Positions 35,376 to 43,196 of a DNA stretch of 64,000 nucleotides are shown here, piece after piece. Both the position numbers and the translations under genes were made by a program. The stretch's first letter is position 1. Every line of letters begins with the position of its first letter. Location of the stretch: positions 24,914 to 88,913 of the forward strand of contig JAGCWA010000053.1 in NCBI GenBank assembly GCA_017962085.1, in the 5' to 3' direction. A model generated the notes under the pieces. It was not told the DNA's origin, ran no database searches, and worked only from the letters and a program-made list of their open reading frames with translations. The DNA comes from Paludibacteraceae bacterium. Lineage in GTDB: Bacteria; Bacteroidota; Bacteroidia; Bacteroidales; Paludibacteraceae.

Positions 35376-35520
35376 ACCCCCACTTAATCAAAAAACAAAC
35401 AAACTTCCCTCAAGCGTTTTTTCAGGGCAATTTTTCAAACGACACCGACAGTTTTTCAATAGAGCCCGAGTTATCCCCTATCCTGAAGAGAGGGGATCAG
35501 ACCCGGCACTGGTTATCATG
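35345..35520 (-). ncRNA. Candidate structured small RNA
   Basis: Minus strand, from about 35520 to the terminator at 35345. A long hairpin is visible: CCGGGT and ATCCCCT arms pair with AGGGGAT and ACTCGG around a CTCTTCAGGAT loop (35465-35510), followed by a weaker stem (CCCT/AGGG, about 35404-35428) and the terminator. Size and a rod-like central hairpin would suit a 6S-type RNA, but I cannot confirm identity. The 5' end is not fixed: a TATTTTTG element lies at 35581-35588. Confidence 0.45.
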
Positions 35521-35545
35521 AAAAAAACTTAAATAATTACAGTGT

Positions 35546-35553
35546 TATGTTTG
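35546..35553 (+). promoter_or_regulatory. -7 element for trmO
   Basis: TATGTTTG matches TAnnTTTG on the plus strand; no TTTG at the -33 position. Leader to trmO would be about 140 nt. Confidence 0.4.
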
Positions 35554-35699
35554 TACATATTATCAACTCTTCATCAAGTACAAAAATAGCGCATACCGCC
35601 ATCATCATGCAGGAAAATCGAATCAATCCATACGATAATCGTGGCAAACAAGCTGATTTATGGGCCGGAAGTATTAGTTTCGCGTATGAATCATAAAAA

Positions 35700-36392
35700 A
35701 TGAGCAGGATGGAAACCTCAACACTCAAAGTCATCGCGCGCATCCACGGCGACCTCCCCACCAAGTTCGGCATTCCAAGGCAGAGCGGGTTGGTGGAGAG
35801 CCTACAGGCGAAGATCGTCTTCGAGCCGGAGTACAGGCAAGCGGAGGCGCTCCGTGGTTTGGAGGGTTTCACCCACATCTGGCTCATCTGGGGATTCTCC
35901 GAGAACATACGGGAGGATTGGTCGCCGACCGTCCGCCCTCCCCGACTCGGGGGCAACACCCGCATGGGCGTCTTCGCCACCCGATCATCCTTCCGTCCCA
36001 ACGGGCTAGGCCTCTCCTGCGTGAAGTTGGAGAAGATCACGCACGACAGGGAACAGGGTGATATACTGGTCGTCTCGGGGGCGGACCTCATGGACGGCAC
36101 CCCCATCTACGACATCAAGCCCTACATCCCTGTCGACTGCCACCCGGAGGCCAGCAAGGGATTCACCTCGCAGAACACAGACTACACGCTTGAAGTGAAC
36201 ATCCCCGAAAATCTACTTAGCCTCATTCCACCCAAGAAGAGGGACACACTACGGGACATCATCGCGCAAGACCCCCGTCCCGCCTACCACGACGACGAGG
36301 AACGCACCTACGGATTCCCCTTCGCCGGCTATGAGGTGAAATTTAAAGTCCAGGGCAAAACAGCCACCGTGACGCACATCGAGAAAAAATAG
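35700..36392 (+). CDS. trmO: TrmO / TsaA-like tRNA methyltransferase
   Basis: 230 residues from ATG 35700; ATG 35709 would remove three. TrmO methylates N6 of threonylcarbamoyladenosine at position 37 in ANN-decoding tRNAs, using SAM. N-terminal beta-barrel motifs: FGIPRQSGLVESL, LEGFTHIWLIWGF, and RMGVFATRSSFRPNGLGLSCVKLE; the C-terminal cap ends with ERTYGFPFAGYEVKF. The RPN and SSFRPN residues that hold SAM are present. Single gene with a possible long leader. Confidence 0.93.
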   Translation: MSRMETSTLKVIARIHGDLPTKFGIPRQSGLVESLQAKIVFEPEYRQAEALRGLEGFTHIWLIWGFSENIREDWSPTVRPPRLGGNTRMGVFATRSSFRPNGLGLSCVKLEKITHDREQGDILVVSGADLMDGTPIYDIKPYIPVDCHPEASKGFTSQNTDYTLEVNIPENLLSLIPPKKRDTLRDIIAQDPRPAYHDDEERTYGFPFAGYEVKFKVQGKTATVTHIEKK

Positions 36393-36507
36393 CACCTTTT
36401 TTACCATGCCAAACCACAGCGGGTTTATATACCGCATTAGACTTGTGGCATTTACTATTTATCTATTTACTATTTACAATCAGTACAGATACGATAATGT
36501 GCCAATT

Positions 36508-36537
36508 TGTCCATCTTTTCGTCCGAAAAAGTGGACA
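36508..36537 (+). promoter_or_regulatory. 30-bp palindrome, likely activator-binding site
   Basis: TGTCCATCTTTTCG and CGAAAAAGTGGACA pair as inverted arms (12 of 14 positions) around TC. It is centred about 90 bases upstream of the predicted transcription start, the usual place for a sigma-54 activator. Confidence 0.6.
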
Positions 36538-36586
36538 TTTTGTCTACTTAATGACTGATTGTCAGTTAGTTAATTAAAAAATAGCC

Positions 36587-36602
36587 TTGGCACGCTTATT
36601 GA
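36587..36602 (+). promoter_or_regulatory. Sigma-54 (RpoN)-type promoter of hsp20
   Basis: TTGGCACG, four bases, TTGA matches the -24/-12 pattern TGGCACG-N4-TTGC except for the last base (A for C). No Bacteroidota housekeeping element is found in the same stretch. Confidence 0.6.
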
Positions 36603-36677
36603 ACTATGGATAGTGAACCCGCCGATGAAGCGGGGGCAAAAAATGATTTAAATGTTTACTTAAAATCGGAGGTTACT

Positions 36678-37151
36678 ATGTTACCATTAGTAAGAAATTC
36701 AAGAAAGAACGCCAACTCGGGCAGCTGGCTTCCTTCCATTTTTGAAGACTTCTTCAATGATGAATTTATGGGTGTTCCTGCTGTCAAGCAATTCGCCACT
36801 CCAGCAGTGAACATCAAGGAATCCGAAAAGGATTACGACATCCAGATTGCTGCACCAGGCATGACCAAGGAGGACTTTAAGATCAACATCAACGAGTACA
36901 ACGAATTGGTCATCTCCTTGGAGAAGAAGGATGAGAAAAAAGACGAGAAGAAAGACGATGACAAGAAGAAGGGAACATGGATACGGAGAGAATTCTCCTA
37001 CGCCTCCTACTCTCAGAGCTTTGTCATTCCTGAGAACGTCGACATCGATCAGATCGCCGCAAAGATGGAGAATGGCGTGTTGAACATCTCCTTGCCTAAG
37101 AAGGAGATCGTCGAGACGGCGCCTGCCACCAAACAGATAGAGATTCAATAA
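36678..37151 (+). CDS. hsp20: Small heat-shock protein (Hsp20 / alpha-crystallin)
   Basis: 157 residues from the ATG at 36678, which follows a good GGAGGT ribosome-binding site; the frame is open further upstream but passes through the promoter. The alpha-crystallin domain runs from about 35 to 140: PAVNIKESEKDYDIQIAAPGM, FKININEYNELVISLEKK, and the C-terminal GVLNISLPKKE with I-x-I motif variants. A lysine/aspartate insertion (KKDEKKDEKKDDDKKK) interrupts the domain between beta-strands. It acts as an ATP-independent holdase during heat stress. Expression seems to depend on a sigma-54 type promoter, which is unusual. Confidence 0.93.
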   Translation: MLPLVRNSRKNANSGSWLPSIFEDFFNDEFMGVPAVKQFATPAVNIKESEKDYDIQIAAPGMTKEDFKININEYNELVISLEKKDEKKDEKKDDDKKKGTWIRREFSYASYSQSFVIPENVDIDQIAAKMENGVLNISLPKKEIVETAPATKQIEIQ

Positions 37152-37171
37152 ACCCCTGTCGAACAGAACGA

Positions 37172-37207
37172 GAGGATTGCTGGGCTACCGGCAATCCTCT
37201 TTTTTTT
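37172..37207 (+). terminator. Terminator of hsp20
   Basis: GAGGATTGC pairs perfectly with GCAATCCTC around a short loop, followed by eight T. Confidence 0.93.
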
Positions 37208-37380
37208 GCCTATATGGTCAAGCGCATAATGCTTTATGTATAATTTCTTCACAAAACATTACGCCAGGTATAGAATTTGCCTATATCTGTCCCGGAAAAA
37301 CATTCTACACATTTCATTTGACAAAAAAACATACTTTTCCGACGGATGGGGAAACCACACATTACACGGATGGTAGAGAC

Positions 37381-37412
37381 GATGCGCACACCGTCTCTAC
37401 CAATATTCACCC
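37381..37412. repeat. Palindromic intergenic repeat, two-way terminator
   Basis: TGGTAGAGACG pairs with CGTCTCTACCA around GATGCGCACA-type loop. It ends at the stop codon of the minus-strand membrane protein gene. A relative (GGGACGATGTGCA stem) lies at 47448-47483, beside another paralogue. Confidence 0.8.
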
Positions 37413-37413
37413 G

Positions 37414-38067
37414 TTAAAAATTAAACTGTAAACCTACCGATGCTATCGGGTAGTTGAGTTCCACGAACCGTTTTCCGGGGAGGAAACATGGCAAATTACA
37501 TTCCGCTTTCACCCCAAAATGTTGGGTGAACATCCACTTCGCACCAAAATAATGGCACAGGAACATCTCGAGATCTCCCGTTACAATCATTTCCCCACCC
37601 GCGTGAGGAGTGTCATTGAATCCATAAAAGGAACAACCGAGTTGAGCTCCCGCATAGACATCCAGATTCTTCACGAACTCCCAATGGAACGCACTGCGAA
37701 CGGAAACCGGCATGGCCCAAGAGGTCCGAGTACATTCCCCCCGATCCTCCATAGTCTGCTCATCCTCGTTATAAACCCAATCGTGGTGATCAAACATGTT
37801 CTGCGCATAACCAATATAGAGACCCAAATCAACAGCACCATTGTCTCCGAACCTTTTCGTGTGGCAGAAACCATCCTTCAAGCCTATCATGGCATCCAAG
37901 GAAATGAACGGCATACCTTTGCCAAGAATTCTATTGAAGGTCGGGAAACCCGACATAACACCCAAGGAGAATTTACCCGCATTGGCGAACTGAATCTTCT
38001 CCACATTCGATGCACTTGCACACATAACCGTGAACAAAGCTGCGATAATCAACAATATTTTTCTCAT
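37414..38067 (-). CDS. Outer-membrane beta-barrel-like protein, paralogue A
   Basis: 217 residues from the ATG at 38067 (MRKILLIIAALFTVMCASA, signal peptide); the longer frame start is upstream of the promoter region. Conserved family blocks: NVEKIQFANAGKFSLGVMSG, DAMIGLKDGFCHTKRFGDNGAVDLGLYIGYAQNMF, HWEFVKNLDVYAGAQLGCS, and a C-terminal GAKWMFTQHFGVKAECN...LQFNF ending in an aromatic, as in outer-membrane barrels. Two close relatives in this window: 39770-40411 and 46775-47407. Its -7 element is degraded (TATTTTTC at 38125-38132) compared with the intact element of the second copy. Confidence 0.82.
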   Translation of the reverse strand: MRKILLIIAALFTVMCASASNVEKIQFANAGKFSLGVMSGFPTFNRILGKGMPFISLDAMIGLKDGFCHTKRFGDNGAVDLGLYIGYAQNMFDHHDWVYNEDEQTMEDRGECTRTSWAMPVSVRSAFHWEFVKNLDVYAGAQLGCSFYGFNDTPHAGGEMIVTGDLEMFLCHYFGAKWMFTQHFGVKAECNLPCFLPGKRFVELNYPIASVGLQFNF

Positions 38068-38247
38068 CTTACTTACATTAAACAATTACTAATCCAACAT
38101 GATCAAACAACTCGCTAGCGATATGAAAAATAGAGGTTAACCATCTATTGGATTTACGGATTTATGGATTTTTTATTGCATTTAGGTTGATAAATATTTA
38201 TAAATAGAAATTCATCATCAACGGTCACAAGGCAAAAAACATTTATG

Positions 38248-38351
38248 AAATACATCATCGAGCACTCCGTTTGTTGGCTCGCCCACTAAGTAGTTGACAA
38301 AAATGTTGTATATTTGCATGAATGGTAAAAAAATTTGAATGAGATAGGAAT
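38248..38351 (+). repeat. Direct repeat R1 (104 bp), promoter-containing
   Basis: Near-identical to R2 at 39428-39531: about five differences over 104 bases. Includes TTGTTGGCTCGCCCACTAAG and, further on, TATATTTGCATGAATGG. The two copies are 1180 bases apart and bracket the KilA-N gene. Confidence 0.92.
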
Positions 38352-38421
38352 CATTCTCAAAAGGATATTTCCAATCATCTGTAATTTTATAATCTATGGA
38401 GACAATTAATACCTGAATAGT

Positions 38422-38529
38422 ATGGCAAAAAAGAGTATGATAACGATAAAGGATGTGAATATCAGAATGATGACAGTCAATGGCATTGATTACATCTGTA
38501 TTCTTCGATGTGCTGTACGAAGCGCATAA
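38422..38529 (+). pseudogene. Truncated KilA-N N-terminus
   Basis: Reads MAKKSMITIKDVNIRMM followed by TVNGIDYICILRCAVRSA and a stop. The first ~25 residues align with the start of the intact gene at 38602 (MAK...ITVVSVQNEDYISLTDM), then lose similarity. Likely a decayed copy. Confidence 0.6.
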
Positions 38530-38601
38530 TAGAATCCGCCTATTGGGGGAAAACGGTATGAGCTACATAATCATAATAAGAAACTACCAAAATCAATATC
38601 T

Positions 38602-39402
38602 ATGGCAAAGATAAAAGTTGAAAATACAGAAATAACAGTCGTTAGCGTACAAAACGAAGACTACATCTCCCTAACCGATATGGCACATAGCCAGATGCAA
38701 GAGCACATAGTATTCAGATGGATGAGTTTGAAGAGTACTATTGAATATTTGGGCGAATGGGAGATGTTGTATAACCCCAATTTTAATTGTACCGAATTCG
38801 ATACAATTAGGAATGCGGCAGGAAGCAACAACTTTGTTTTGTCTGTCAAGGCATGGATTGAGCGAACGGGCGCAATCGGCATTATAGCTAAAGCTGGACG
38901 TTATGGAGGCACATATGCGCACAGAGACATTGCTTATCACTTCGGCATGTGGATAAGTCCGCGCTTCCAACTTTTACTCGTCAAGGAATATCAAAGGCTC
39001 AAAACTGACGAACAGAAGCAACTTACATGGACGGCCAAGCGTGAACTCTCGAAAATCAACTACCGCATCCATACCGATGCCATCAAGCGTCATCTGATTC
39101 CAGAAGAGGTGACTCCTGCGCAGTCGAGCACCATCTATGCCGAGGAAGCAGATGTCCTGAATGTGGCGATGTTCGGCATGACTGCCAAGCAATGGCGCGA
39201 GGCCAATCCCGACCTCAAAGGCAATATCCGAGACTATGCCACTATCAACGAGCTTATCTGCCTCTCAAATATGGAAAACATCAACGCTGTGCTTATCAAT
39301 GACGGAATACCTCAGGGCGAAAGGCTTATCAAGCTCAATCAGATAGCCATACAGCAGATGCAAGTGTTGGTGGATAATGAGAGTAGGAAGTTGTTAAAAT
39401 AA
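38602..39402 (+). CDS. KilA-N domain protein
   Basis: 266 residues. KilA-N DNA-binding domain, residues about 15-120: QNEDYISLTDMAHSQM, VFRWMSLKSTIEYLGEWE, VKAWIERTGAIGIIAKAGRYGGTYAHRDIAYHFGMWISPRFQLLLVKEYQRL. The C-terminal half (KRELSKINYRIHTDAIKRHLIP...IYAEEADVLNVAMFGMTAKQWREANP...) is the ORF6-type region seen in Bacteroidetes copies. KilA-N is otherwise typical of phages and mobile elements. It is flanked by two 104-bp direct repeats and a truncated relative, and probably uses the promoter in R1 with the remnant frame as leader. Confidence 0.9.
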   Translation: MAKIKVENTEITVVSVQNEDYISLTDMAHSQMQEHIVFRWMSLKSTIEYLGEWEMLYNPNFNCTEFDTIRNAAGSNNFVLSVKAWIERTGAIGIIAKAGRYGGTYAHRDIAYHFGMWISPRFQLLLVKEYQRLKTDEQKQLTWTAKRELSKINYRIHTDAIKRHLIPEEVTPAQSSTIYAEEADVLNVAMFGMTAKQWREANPDLKGNIRDYATINELICLSNMENINAVLINDGIPQGERLIKLNQIAIQQMQVLVDNESRKLLK

Positions 39403-39427
39403 GCAGTTGATCATGTGGACATCAACA

Positions 39428-39531
39428 AAATACATCATCAAGCACTCCGTTTGTTGGCTCGCCCACTAAGTAGTTGACAAAAATGTTGTATATTTGCATG
39501 AATGGTAAAATAATTTGAGTGAGGTTGGAAT
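39428..39531 (+). repeat. Direct repeat R2 (104 bp), promoter-containing
   Basis: Second copy of R1, with its own TATATTTG at 39489-39496. Directly followed by sequence unrelated to that after R1. Confidence 0.92.
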
Positions 39532-39571
39532 AGTAAAATACTGACTCGCAGTAATAGACAAAACTAGAACC

Positions 39572-39751
39572 ATGGTGGCAACAACGATTAGCTCTGCAAT
39601 CGGTACTGCTCATTGGGAACTCGGCAAATTGCTACATGAAAAAAAATTGAGAGCCAACATGTTTGGTAGAGAAGAGGCGCCGAAGTTGGATATCACGCAA
39701 GGCTCCAACCGCCATCCTCGATGCGATTGGAGCCCTACAACTATTTTATAA
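39572..39751 (+). pseudogene. Small open frame after R2, possible gene remnant
   Basis: 59 codons, beginning MVATTISSAIGTAHWELGKL. The phrase with HWELGKLL and an alpha-helical start hints at a broken nuclease-like or unknown family, but I do not recognise it. Position relative to R2 mirrors the remnant after R1. Confidence 0.35.
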
Positions 39752-39769
39752 CAAGTCAATATTCACCCG

Positions 39770-40411
39770 CTAAAAATTAAACTGGAAACCGGCGGAAGCC
39801 ATAGGGACATTCAGGTCATAGCAGCGTTTCCCGAAAACGTATCGACCCATATTAGCTTCAGCCTTCACCCCAAAATGTTTGGTGAACATCCACTTCGCAC
39901 CCAAATAATGGCAGGAGAAGAAGTTAAGCCTATCTTTTTCTGTGCCAGCTCCCCCGTTACGAGGCGCATCTTTTGAGTGAGAAAAGGAACATCCGAGTTG
40001 AAATCCCGCATAGACATCCAAATTCTTCACGAACTCCCAATGGAAGGCACTACGGATGGTTGCCGGTACAATCCACGACGACCAAGTGTATTCTCCCAAA
40101 TCCTGGGTAGCCTGCAAATCCTCGTTGAAAACCAGATTTTGGTAGTTATACTCGTTCCGCGCATAACCAACATAGAGACCCAAATCAATAGCACCATTGT
40201 CTCCGAACTTATTCGTGTGACAGAAACCATCCTTCAAGCCTATCATAGCATCCAAGGAGATGAGCGGCATATTATGCTCAAAGCGAGGGAATCCTGACAT
40301 GACACCCAAGGAGACCTTACCCGCATTGGCAAACTGAATCTTCTCCACATCCGATGCACTTGCACACATGACCGTGAACAAAGCCGCAATAAGCAACAAA
40401 ATCTTTCTCAT
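39770..40411 (-). CDS. Outer-membrane beta-barrel-like protein, paralogue B
   Basis: 213 residues from the ATG at 40411 (MRKILLLIAALFTVMCASA). Same family as paralogue A: DVEKIQFANAGKVSLGVMSG, DAMIGLKDGFCHTNKFGDNGAIDLGLYVGYARNEY, HWEFVKNLDVYAGFQLGCS, and GAKWMFTKHFGVKAEAN...GFQFNF. An intact -7 element TATATTTG lies at 40466-40473 on the minus strand, about 55 bases upstream of the start. Function unknown; a small porin or structural barrel is likely. Confidence 0.84.
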   Translation of the reverse strand: MRKILLLIAALFTVMCASASDVEKIQFANAGKVSLGVMSGFPRFEHNMPLISLDAMIGLKDGFCHTNKFGDNGAIDLGLYVGYARNEYNYQNLVFNEDLQATQDLGEYTWSSWIVPATIRSAFHWEFVKNLDVYAGFQLGCSFSHSKDAPRNGGAGTEKDRLNFFSCHYLGAKWMFTKHFGVKAEANMGRYVFGKRCYDLNVPMASAGFQFNF

Positions 40412-40465
40412 TTTCACTTGCAATAAATAATTACTAATATGATTAAATAACTCATTTACGGTATG

Positions 40466-40473
40466 CAAATATA
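40466..40473 (-). promoter_or_regulatory. -7 element of paralogue B
   Basis: TATATTTG on the minus strand, matching TAnnTTTG; followed by a GCATACC tail. The matching position of paralogue A is mutated. Confidence 0.5.
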
Positions 40474-40649
40474 GAGGCACACCCTTAGATAAAACCATAA
40501 TTTTGGGGAACAAATACGACCAAAAAGTTAACTGATGTTTATAAAACAGGTTAATTAATGTATAGATTAAATTATATTAGTTAAAAGAGAACGATAGTTG
40601 GCTTATATGCAAACAAAGATTAATTATTTTATAAATATCCAAACGGAAA

Positions 40650-43151
40650 TCACACCTTTTTCTTCACCCCTCTCGTCGCCTCGGCCTCCAGCGGATTCTC
40701 CGGCCAATAATGCTTCGGGTAACGTCTACGGAGCTCCTTCCTCACCTCGAAATAGGCATTGTTCCAGAAGCTACGGAGGTCCTGCGTCAGCTGCACCGGC
40801 TTGAAGCCCGGGGAAAGCAGCTCCATCAGCACAGGTCGACGGCCATCGTCCACACGTGGCGTGTCGGTCAGTCCGAAGCACTCCTGCAACCTCACGGAAA
40901 GGACGGGATACTCCGCTCCCTGACGATAGTCCAGCCGTATCTTGCTGCCCGTAGGCACCACGGCATGGGTCGGCGCCAAACGGTCCACCTCCTGCTGTTG
41001 CTCGTATGTCAGCAACGACCACAGGGCGGATGAGAGGTCTATCTTCTTCATCTCGACGGCGGTGGTCATCAACCGCCCATTGTCGTCCAAGTAGAAAGGC
41101 AACCACTCCTCCGCACGGGCGAGCACAGCCTCAACGCCCAAGTCAGGCAGCTCCAGTTCGGGATGCCACGACGAGACGCACCGCACCCTTCTTTGCAGGC
41201 GTTCCACCTCTTCCGAGAAGTCGAACATGCTCAATCCCTCCTTCACCGCCGCCCCGCAAATCGTCTTGACAAGCAGGGCACGGTCCACATTGCGCAAGGG
41301 TTGCGCCGACACGAGCAAAGCACCGACACGCCGCTCCTCCTGGGCGACCACGCACCCGCGCTTCGCATCCCACGAGACAACCTCCCTGCGGGTCGTCAGA
41401 TGAGGGACCTCCTCTATCGCCAACGGGGAGGCAAGGAAAATCCTACCCGACGCCACATTGACCGAAGCGACCGCCAGCCAAGCGCACGAGGAGAGCGCAT
41501 CCTCCCGAGCGAGGAAGACATCGTCTCCGCTCGCCATGCGGAACCTGCCACAATCGTCCAAGGCACAGGCGATGCGTTCAGGGTAGGCGGTCGCGATAAG
41601 ACGGCCAACCTCCTTAGGGTCCGGCACCTCATTGTCCTCCTTCACATGAAGGAAAGAGCGGTACTCCTTCGCCACCTGCGCGACACGTCCCCACCGTCCC
41701 AAGGAGCCTCTGTCGCGCGCCGTACGCAGCATCACCAGGCGGGTATTGATATCCACATCATGCTCCTCGTCCGACAGCAGGTCACGCTCCTCGACCACCG
41801 CGGCAATGTCCGCCGCCAGCGCCCGGAGCGTATTCGTCTCACCCAACAGCAACATCCTCGACACACGAGGGTGGCAAGGCAAATCGGCCATCCGCCTTCC
41901 CAGTTCAGTAATCCTGCCATCCGCATCGACCGCACACAATAGGCGGAGGAGGCGGGAAGCCTGGGAGACACTAAAGGGAGGAGGCGGGGTAAGCCACGGC
42001 AGACGCATGACGTCACTCTCTCCCCACGCCGCCACATCGAGCATCGTAGGGGCAAAGTCCGCCTGCAGGATCTCCGGGGAACGGTTCTCCTCCATGCGAT
42101 GGTCCGTCGCAAGCGTCCATAGGCGATAGCAGACACCCGGTGCGACACGTCCCGCACGTCCCGCGCGCTGCGCCGCCACATCCCGAGTGACACGCACCGT
42201 GGCGAGCCTGCTCAGTCCGTTCCGTTGGTCATAAAGCATCGTCCTGCCCCACCCTGAATCGACCACGGCACGGACGCCCTCGATCGTCAGGGAAGTCTCC
42301 GCGATGGAGGTTGCGAGGACCACCTTGCGCCGTCCCTCCGGGCTTGGCAGGACCGCACGACGTTGCTCGGCGGAAGAGAGCAAGCCATAGAGCGGACAGA
42401 TCTCCGCATCCGGCAAAAAATTCAGGAGTGATTCACGGCAACGCAACACCTCCGCCTGTCCCGGCAGGAAAGCGAGGATATCACCCTGCGTCTTCCCGTA
42501 GGCCACACGGACCGCATGCGCCACCTGTTCCGCCACATGCGCCGCATCAGACTCCTCCCCGTAGAGGATCTCGACAGGGAAGAGACGACCCTCCGCCTTC
42601 ACCACAGGAGCATCCAAGGCTGAAGAAAGAGAATCTACATCGATCGTAGCGGACATCAGGACGATGCGCAGGTCAGGGCGCAGAATCTGCTGCGTCTCAC
42701 GCGTGAAGGCCAAGGCCACATCCGAGGCCAGGCTACGTTCATGGAATTCATCGAAGAGCACGACGGAGACCCCTTCAAGGCCAGGGTCATTGACCAACAT
42801 TCGGGAGAGAATACCCTCCGTGATGACCTCAATACGGGTTTGGGCGGATACCTTCGTCTCGAAGCGCACCCGATACCCGACCGTCTCGCCCACCCGCTCA
42901 TGCAACAAATCCGCCATGCGTTCGGCGATCTGCTTGGCGGCCAGACGGCGCGGCTCCAGCATCAGGACCTTTCCTTCGCAAGGGAGGTCGAACAGGATGG
43001 TCAGGGGCAATAAGGTAGACTTACCCGCACCAGGAGGTGCCGTCACGATCAGGCGGTTGCCCGTCCGCAGACGGTCATTCACCTCACCCGCGATGGCGAA
43101 AGCAGGCAAACGCTTCGCCTCAACTATATCGTATGGAACATTTTGACTCAT
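40650..43151 (-). CDS. hrpB: ATP-dependent helicase HrpB
   Basis: 833 residues from ATG 43151 (MSQNVPYDIVEAKRLPAFAIAG). DEAH-box helicase: Walker A TAPPGAGKSTLLP near 38-50, DEFHERSLASD (DEAH variant) near 130-140, MSATID, and SIAETSLTIEGVRAVVDSG plus QRAGRAGRVAPGVCYRLW in the second RecA-like domain. The long C-terminal HrpB-specific region (about 450-833) is present. HrpB is a DEAH RNA helicase of unclear role, linked to stress and RNA processing. It sits alone between the outer-membrane genes and the penicillin-binding protein, on the same strand as the latter. Confidence 0.94.
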   Translation of the reverse strand: MSQNVPYDIVEAKRLPAFAIAGEVNDRLRTGNRLIVTAPPGAGKSTLLPLTILFDLPCEGKVLMLEPRRLAAKQIAERMADLLHERVGETVGYRVRFETKVSAQTRIEVITEGILSRMLVNDPGLEGVSVVLFDEFHERSLASDVALAFTRETQQILRPDLRIVLMSATIDVDSLSSALDAPVVKAEGRLFPVEILYGEESDAAHVAEQVAHAVRVAYGKTQGDILAFLPGQAEVLRCRESLLNFLPDAEICPLYGLLSSAEQRRAVLPSPEGRRKVVLATSIAETSLTIEGVRAVVDSGWGRTMLYDQRNGLSRLATVRVTRDVAAQRAGRAGRVAPGVCYRLWTLATDHRMEENRSPEILQADFAPTMLDVAAWGESDVMRLPWLTPPPPFSVSQASRLLRLLCAVDADGRITELGRRMADLPCHPRVSRMLLLGETNTLRALAADIAAVVEERDLLSDEEHDVDINTRLVMLRTARDRGSLGRWGRVAQVAKEYRSFLHVKEDNEVPDPKEVGRLIATAYPERIACALDDCGRFRMASGDDVFLAREDALSSCAWLAVASVNVASGRIFLASPLAIEEVPHLTTRREVVSWDAKRGCVVAQEERRVGALLVSAQPLRNVDRALLVKTICGAAVKEGLSMFDFSEEVERLQRRVRCVSSWHPELELPDLGVEAVLARAEEWLPFYLDDNGRLMTTAVEMKKIDLSSALWSLLTYEQQQEVDRLAPTHAVVPTGSKIRLDYRQGAEYPVLSVRLQECFGLTDTPRVDDGRRPVLMELLSPGFKPVQLTQDLRSFWNNAYFEVRKELRRRYPKHYWPENPLEAEATRGVKKKV

Positions 43152-43196
43152 CGTATCACAGCAGCCACAAGGCTTCAAGCTTCACAAGGGAGGACA

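Larger units (their letters stand above)
35316..35699. other. Intergenic stretch between chrA and trmO
   Basis: 384 bases. Contains the chrA promoter element (35335-35342, minus), a terminator-like hairpin on the minus strand (35343-35375), the structured RNA candidate (about 35345-35520) and a TATGTTTG element on the plus strand (35546-35553) for trmO. No protein gene found. Confidence 0.7.
36393..36677. other. Regulatory stretch before hsp20
   Basis: Contains a TATTTACTATTTAC-type microrepeat (36447-36480), a long palindrome (36508-36537), a small inverted repeat (36551-36566) and the sigma-54-type promoter (36587-36602). No gene. Confidence 0.7.
38068..38601. other. Intergenic stretch with direct repeat R1 and a KilA-N remnant
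   Basis: 534 bases containing the degraded promoter of paralogue A, the direct repeat R1 (38248-38351) with a TATATTTG element at 38309-38316, and a 35-codon truncated relative of the KilA-N gene (38422-38529). Confidence 0.75.
39403..39769. other. Intergenic stretch with direct repeat R2 and a small open frame
   Basis: 367 bases: R2 at 39428-39531, a possible gene remnant at 39572-39751, and a hairpin (GGCTCCAA/TTGGAGCC, 39701-39734) downstream of paralogue B on the minus strand. Confidence 0.75.

Noticed and set aside
35343-35520. Calling the structured RNA 6S, SRP or tmRNA by name
   Set aside because: I could not find the GGAAG SRP loop or the tmRNA/ tRNA-like ends, and no covariance test is possible here, so only a candidate is reported.
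38248-39531. Insertion sequence or transposon around the KilA-N gene
   Set aside because: No transposase, no terminal inverted repeats and no short target duplication; the flanks are promoter-containing direct repeats.
39422-39613. Small minus-strand frame reading through R2
   Set aside because: It is only the antisense of the direct repeat and has no gene context.
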